Shown here one piece after another: positions 5,918 through 7,351 of a DNA stretch of 7,351 nt; the stretch's first letter is position 1; every line of letters begins with the position of its first letter. The DNA comes from Bryobacterales bacterium (GTDB lineage Bacteria; Acidobacteriota; Terriglobia; Bryobacterales; Bryobacteraceae). The notes under the pieces were generated by a model that was not told the origin of the DNA, did not search any database, and saw only the letters and a program-made list of their open reading frames with translations. The stretch covers positions 1-7,351 of the forward strand of contig JAEHDI010000868.1 in NCBI GenBank assembly GCA_016880505.1, given 5' to 3'. A program made the translations under genes and the position numbers.

Positions 5918-5922
5918 CGTCA
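5909..5922 (+). other. Frame break inside the CHAD gene at CTC TGA C
   Basis: The upstream frame reads CGT CTC TGA C; skipping one base (T5915) gives CGT CTC GAC GTC ATG and joins the second half in frame. The span 5480-6410 is 931 nt, one more than a multiple of three, and the joined product would be 309 residues, a normal length for a single-domain CHAD protein. A one-base insertion, or loss of one CT unit from the TCTCT run here, explains it as a mutation or a sequencing error. The order Leu codon, TGA, C resembles the prfB +1 frameshift site (CTT TGA C), but no strong internal Shine-Dalgarno precedes it and CTC is a poor slip codon. Confidence 0.7.
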
Positions 5923-6410
5923 TGGCGAAGAAGAATGCTCAGAAATGGAAGGCGTCGCTCAGCGCCGCGGAGAACGCGAAGATCGTGCTCCCATTGCTCT
6001 CCCGAGACTACTTCTCAGCGGGGCGCAAGGCCGTCGGGGATAAGCTGCCGGCAGACGAGCTGCACCAGTTCAGGTTGGAAACGAAACAATTTCGCTACAC
6101 GCTGGAAATGTTCCAGCTCTGCTATCCGACGGGCCTGGACCAGCGACTGGCGCAACTGCGGCAGATCCAGCAATACCTTGGAGACATCAGCGACTGCCTC
6201 ACTGCGCGGGATCTGATCCGGACGATTCAGCCGCGGCGATCGAGGCAAGCCGAGGCAGTCCATGCGTTTCTCGATCAGCGGGCGGCGGAGCTGGTCGCCA
6301 AGTTTCGTGACTACTGGACTTCGACCTTCGATGCACCGGGACGGGAACGAAACTGGGCCGATTACCTGACGCGATTCGCCGGCCGCGGCAAAATGCGACC
6401 GCACCTCTGA
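5922..6410 (+). CDS. CHAD domain protein, C-terminal half (+1 frame)
   Basis: These 162 residues carry the second half of the CHAD domain begun at 5480. ELHQFRLETKQFRYTLEMF (about 46-64) is the second conserved CHAD repeat, with its His, Arg and Lys pattern, and LRQIQQYLGDISDCLTARDLI (about 78-98) matches the LGxxxD helix that closes the domain. The ATG at 5922 is 4 nt after the TGA of the first half but has no visible Shine-Dalgarno sequence, so independent initiation is doubtful; reinitiation after the stop is possible. The simplest reading is that both halves formed one protein and that the frame was broken recently, since both keep their conserved residues. A natural two-chain CHAD protein is the alternative. 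About 100 nt without a gene follow before the tRNA. Confidence 0.8.
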   Translation: MAKKNAQKWKASLSAAENAKIVLPLLSRDYFSAGRKAVGDKLPADELHQFRLETKQFRYTLEMFQLCYPTGLDQRLAQLRQIQQYLGDISDCLTARDLIRTIQPRRSRQAEAVHAFLDQRAAELVAKFRDYWTSTFDAPGRERNWADYLTRFAGRGKMRPHL

Positions 6411-6441
6411 CCGGCGCACGGGGCGAAACGAAGGACCGGTC
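6409..6441. repeat. Short inverted repeat GACCGG/CCGGTC after the CHAD gene
   Basis: GACCGG (6409-6414, starting in the CHAD stop codon) and CCGGTC (6436-6441) are complementary across 21 nt. CGAAACG also occurs twice as a direct repeat (6424-6430 and 6441-6447). No T-run follows, so it is not a standard intrinsic terminator. Otherwise the stretch 6411-6490 shows nothing recognisable. Confidence 0.3.
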
Positions 6442-6490
6442 GAAACGTCCAATGATCAATGGCGGACGACCCAATTTCCGGACCGAGCGA

Positions 6491-6499
6491 TGCTAAAAT
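6491..6499 (+). promoter_or_regulatory. Extended -10 promoter of the tRNA-Gln gene
   Basis: TGCTAAAAT is an extended -10 (TGN plus TAAAAT, one base from TATAAT). It would start transcription near 6506, about 5 nt before the mature tRNA end, as is common for tRNA genes. No convincing -35 box is visible at the expected 6471-6476. Confidence 0.55.
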
Positions 6500-6510
6500 A
6501 GTGAGGGAAT

Positions 6511-6584
6511 TGGGAGGTCGTCTAACGGTAAGACGGCAGACTCTGGATCTGCTTATCGGGGTTCGAATCCCTGCCTCCCAGCCA
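6511..6584 (+). tRNA. tRNA-Gln (anticodon CUG), CCA encoded
   Basis: A complete cloverleaf can be folded by hand. The acceptor stem is TGGGAGG/CCTCCCA (6511-6517 with 6574-6580), G6581 is the discriminator and CCA is encoded at 6582-6584. The D arm pairs GTC with GAC and has the conserved GG. The anticodon stem GCAGA/TCTGC (6536-6540 with 6548-6552) holds the loop CTCTGGA with anticodon CTG at 6543-6545. The T arm CGGGG/CCCTG holds TTCGAAT. The weak U1-A72 pair is typical of bacterial tRNA-Gln. It reads CAG codons. Confidence 0.97.
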
Positions 6585-6611
6585 AGGACTTTACCGCGTT
6601 CCTGTTCTCCC

Positions 6612-7351
6612 ATGCGACTCATTACCTTCGTTCTCACTGTTTTGCTGAGCGCGGCTTGTCTCGCTCAAGAGCCAGCCGCACTCTTTGAAAAAGCGCCGCC
6701 GGATGTGGATGAGGCGCTGCGCGCGCGCATCACGAAGTTCTATGAGGCGTACGTGAGCGGCAAGTTCCGCGAGGCCTACGAAATGGTCGCCGAAGACAGC
6801 AAGGAGGTCTTCTTCGAGGCCGAGAAGTCGCGCATCAAACAGTTCACTATCGTCAGCATCAAGTATTCGGACAACTTCACAAAGGCCGCCGCGGTCGTCG
6901 CCTGCGACCGTGACTTCGGCGCAATGGGGACCCGTTTCAAGGTGAAGGTACCGGTGGGCAGCCAATGGAAAATCGAAAACGGCGAGTGGCGGTGGTTCGC
7001 GATTCATTCCGACGAGGTGATGACGCCGCACGGCCCGATGCGGCCGGGACCGATGCCGAAGGAAGATGAGCTCGCGAAGTTGACACGCGCTCCGCGGGGT
7101 CCGGTGCTCCAGCGAATGGTGCGGCCCGACAGGCAGGTGGTGAAATTGAGCAGCACCAAGATCTCGACGGACCAGATCCAACTCAAGAGCGCGCTCCCTG
7201 GCGAGGTTAGCCTGGAAATGGACCGGAGCCAGCTATTGCCGGGGCTGGAGGTCGAGTTTGACCGAACGCAGTTGGAGCCGAAGGGGACGGCGCTGCTCTC
7301 GTTCCGATACACGCCCTCCGAAAAGAAGCCGCCAAAGACAAAAGAAGTCCG
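6612..7351 (+). CDS. Exported protein of unknown function, C-terminus beyond window
   Basis: I do not recognise this gene. At least 246 residues are open to the window edge. Residues 1-18 form a signal peptide (LITFVLTVLLSAACLA, cleavage likely after A18); C16 is not in a proper lipobox because the -3 residue is Ser. The first mature part (about 33-130) has helices RITKFYEAYVSGKFREAYEMV followed by strands ending in WKIENGEWRWFAI, a pattern like NTF2-type domains. A Pro/Met-rich linker (138-150) leads to a second, beta-rich part (about 175-235, with SLEMDRSQLLPGLEVEFD and LEPKGTALLSFRYTP) that resembles the immunoglobulin-like repeats of envelope proteins such as DUF1573. Both domain guesses are weak. 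It starts 27 nt after the tRNA with no terminator between and no visible Shine-Dalgarno sequence, so it may be transcribed through from the tRNA promoter. Confidence 0.72.
   Translation, partial: MRLITFVLTVLLSAACLAQEPAALFEKAPPDVDEALRARITKFYEAYVSGKFREAYEMVAEDSKEVFFEAEKSRIKQFTIVSIKYSDNFTKAAAVVACDRDFGAMGTRFKVKVPVGSQWKIENGEWRWFAIHSDEVMTPHGPMRPGPMPKEDELAKLTRAPRGPVLQRMVRPDRQVVKLSSTKISTDQIQLKSALPGEVSLEMDRSQLLPGLEVEFDRTQLEPKGTALLSFRYTPSEKKPPKTKEV

Noticed and set aside
6409..6447. Intrinsic terminator after the CHAD gene
   Set aside because: The 6-bp inverted repeat has a 21-nt loop and no T-run follows it.
6511..6584. tRNA-Gln as an integration site for a genomic island
   Set aside because: No integrase, no repeated 3' tRNA fragment and no change in base composition are visible in the window.

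Overview
The window is GC-rich and gene-dense, with short or negative spacing between genes on both strands. The style of the proteins (a Tat-type signal on a dehydrogenase, a GroES/OmpH chaperone pair, Ppx/GppA plus CHAD, many small exported proteins of unknown function) suggests an Acidobacteriota genome, possibly Solibacter/Bryobacter-like. That placement is inference from protein style, not from a marker gene. I see no insertion sequence, CRISPR array, phage gene or origin.

Layout. Positions 1-1224 (minus strand) hold a likely operon read right to left: groES, an OmpH/Skp-type periplasmic chaperone, and a small single-pass membrane protein cut by the window edge. A strong sigma70-type promoter (TTGACT-17 nt-TATATT) and a 5'-leader hairpin lie upstream of groES; no groEL lies between groES and the window edge. 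Divergent from this, 1389-2483 (plus) encodes a D-2-hydroxyacid dehydrogenase with an N-terminal twin-arginine motif. Its stop codon overlaps the end of the next minus-strand gene. Positions 2477-3914 (minus) hold two tandem, overlapping thymidylate-kinase-like P-loop genes. The upstream copy has a normal Walker A; the downstream copy has Arg in place of the Walker A Lys.

Only 32 bp separate the kinase pair from a divergent ppx/gppA gene (3947-5479, plus). That gene abuts a CHAD-domain gene (5480-6410) which is broken into two reading frames at a CTC TGA C site. Ppx hydrolyses polyphosphate (or pppGpp) and CHAD domains bind polyphosphate, so the centre of the window looks like a polyphosphate-metabolism locus. 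The two odd P-loop kinases are possible partners by proximity only.

The right end carries a tRNA-Gln(CUG) with encoded CCA and its own extended -10 promoter. An exported protein of unknown function follows 27 nt later and runs off the window. The points most worth attention are the split CHAD gene, the kinase pair with one altered P-loop, the shared 32-bp divergent promoter region, the groES without an adjacent groEL, and the Tat-like leader on the dehydrogenase.
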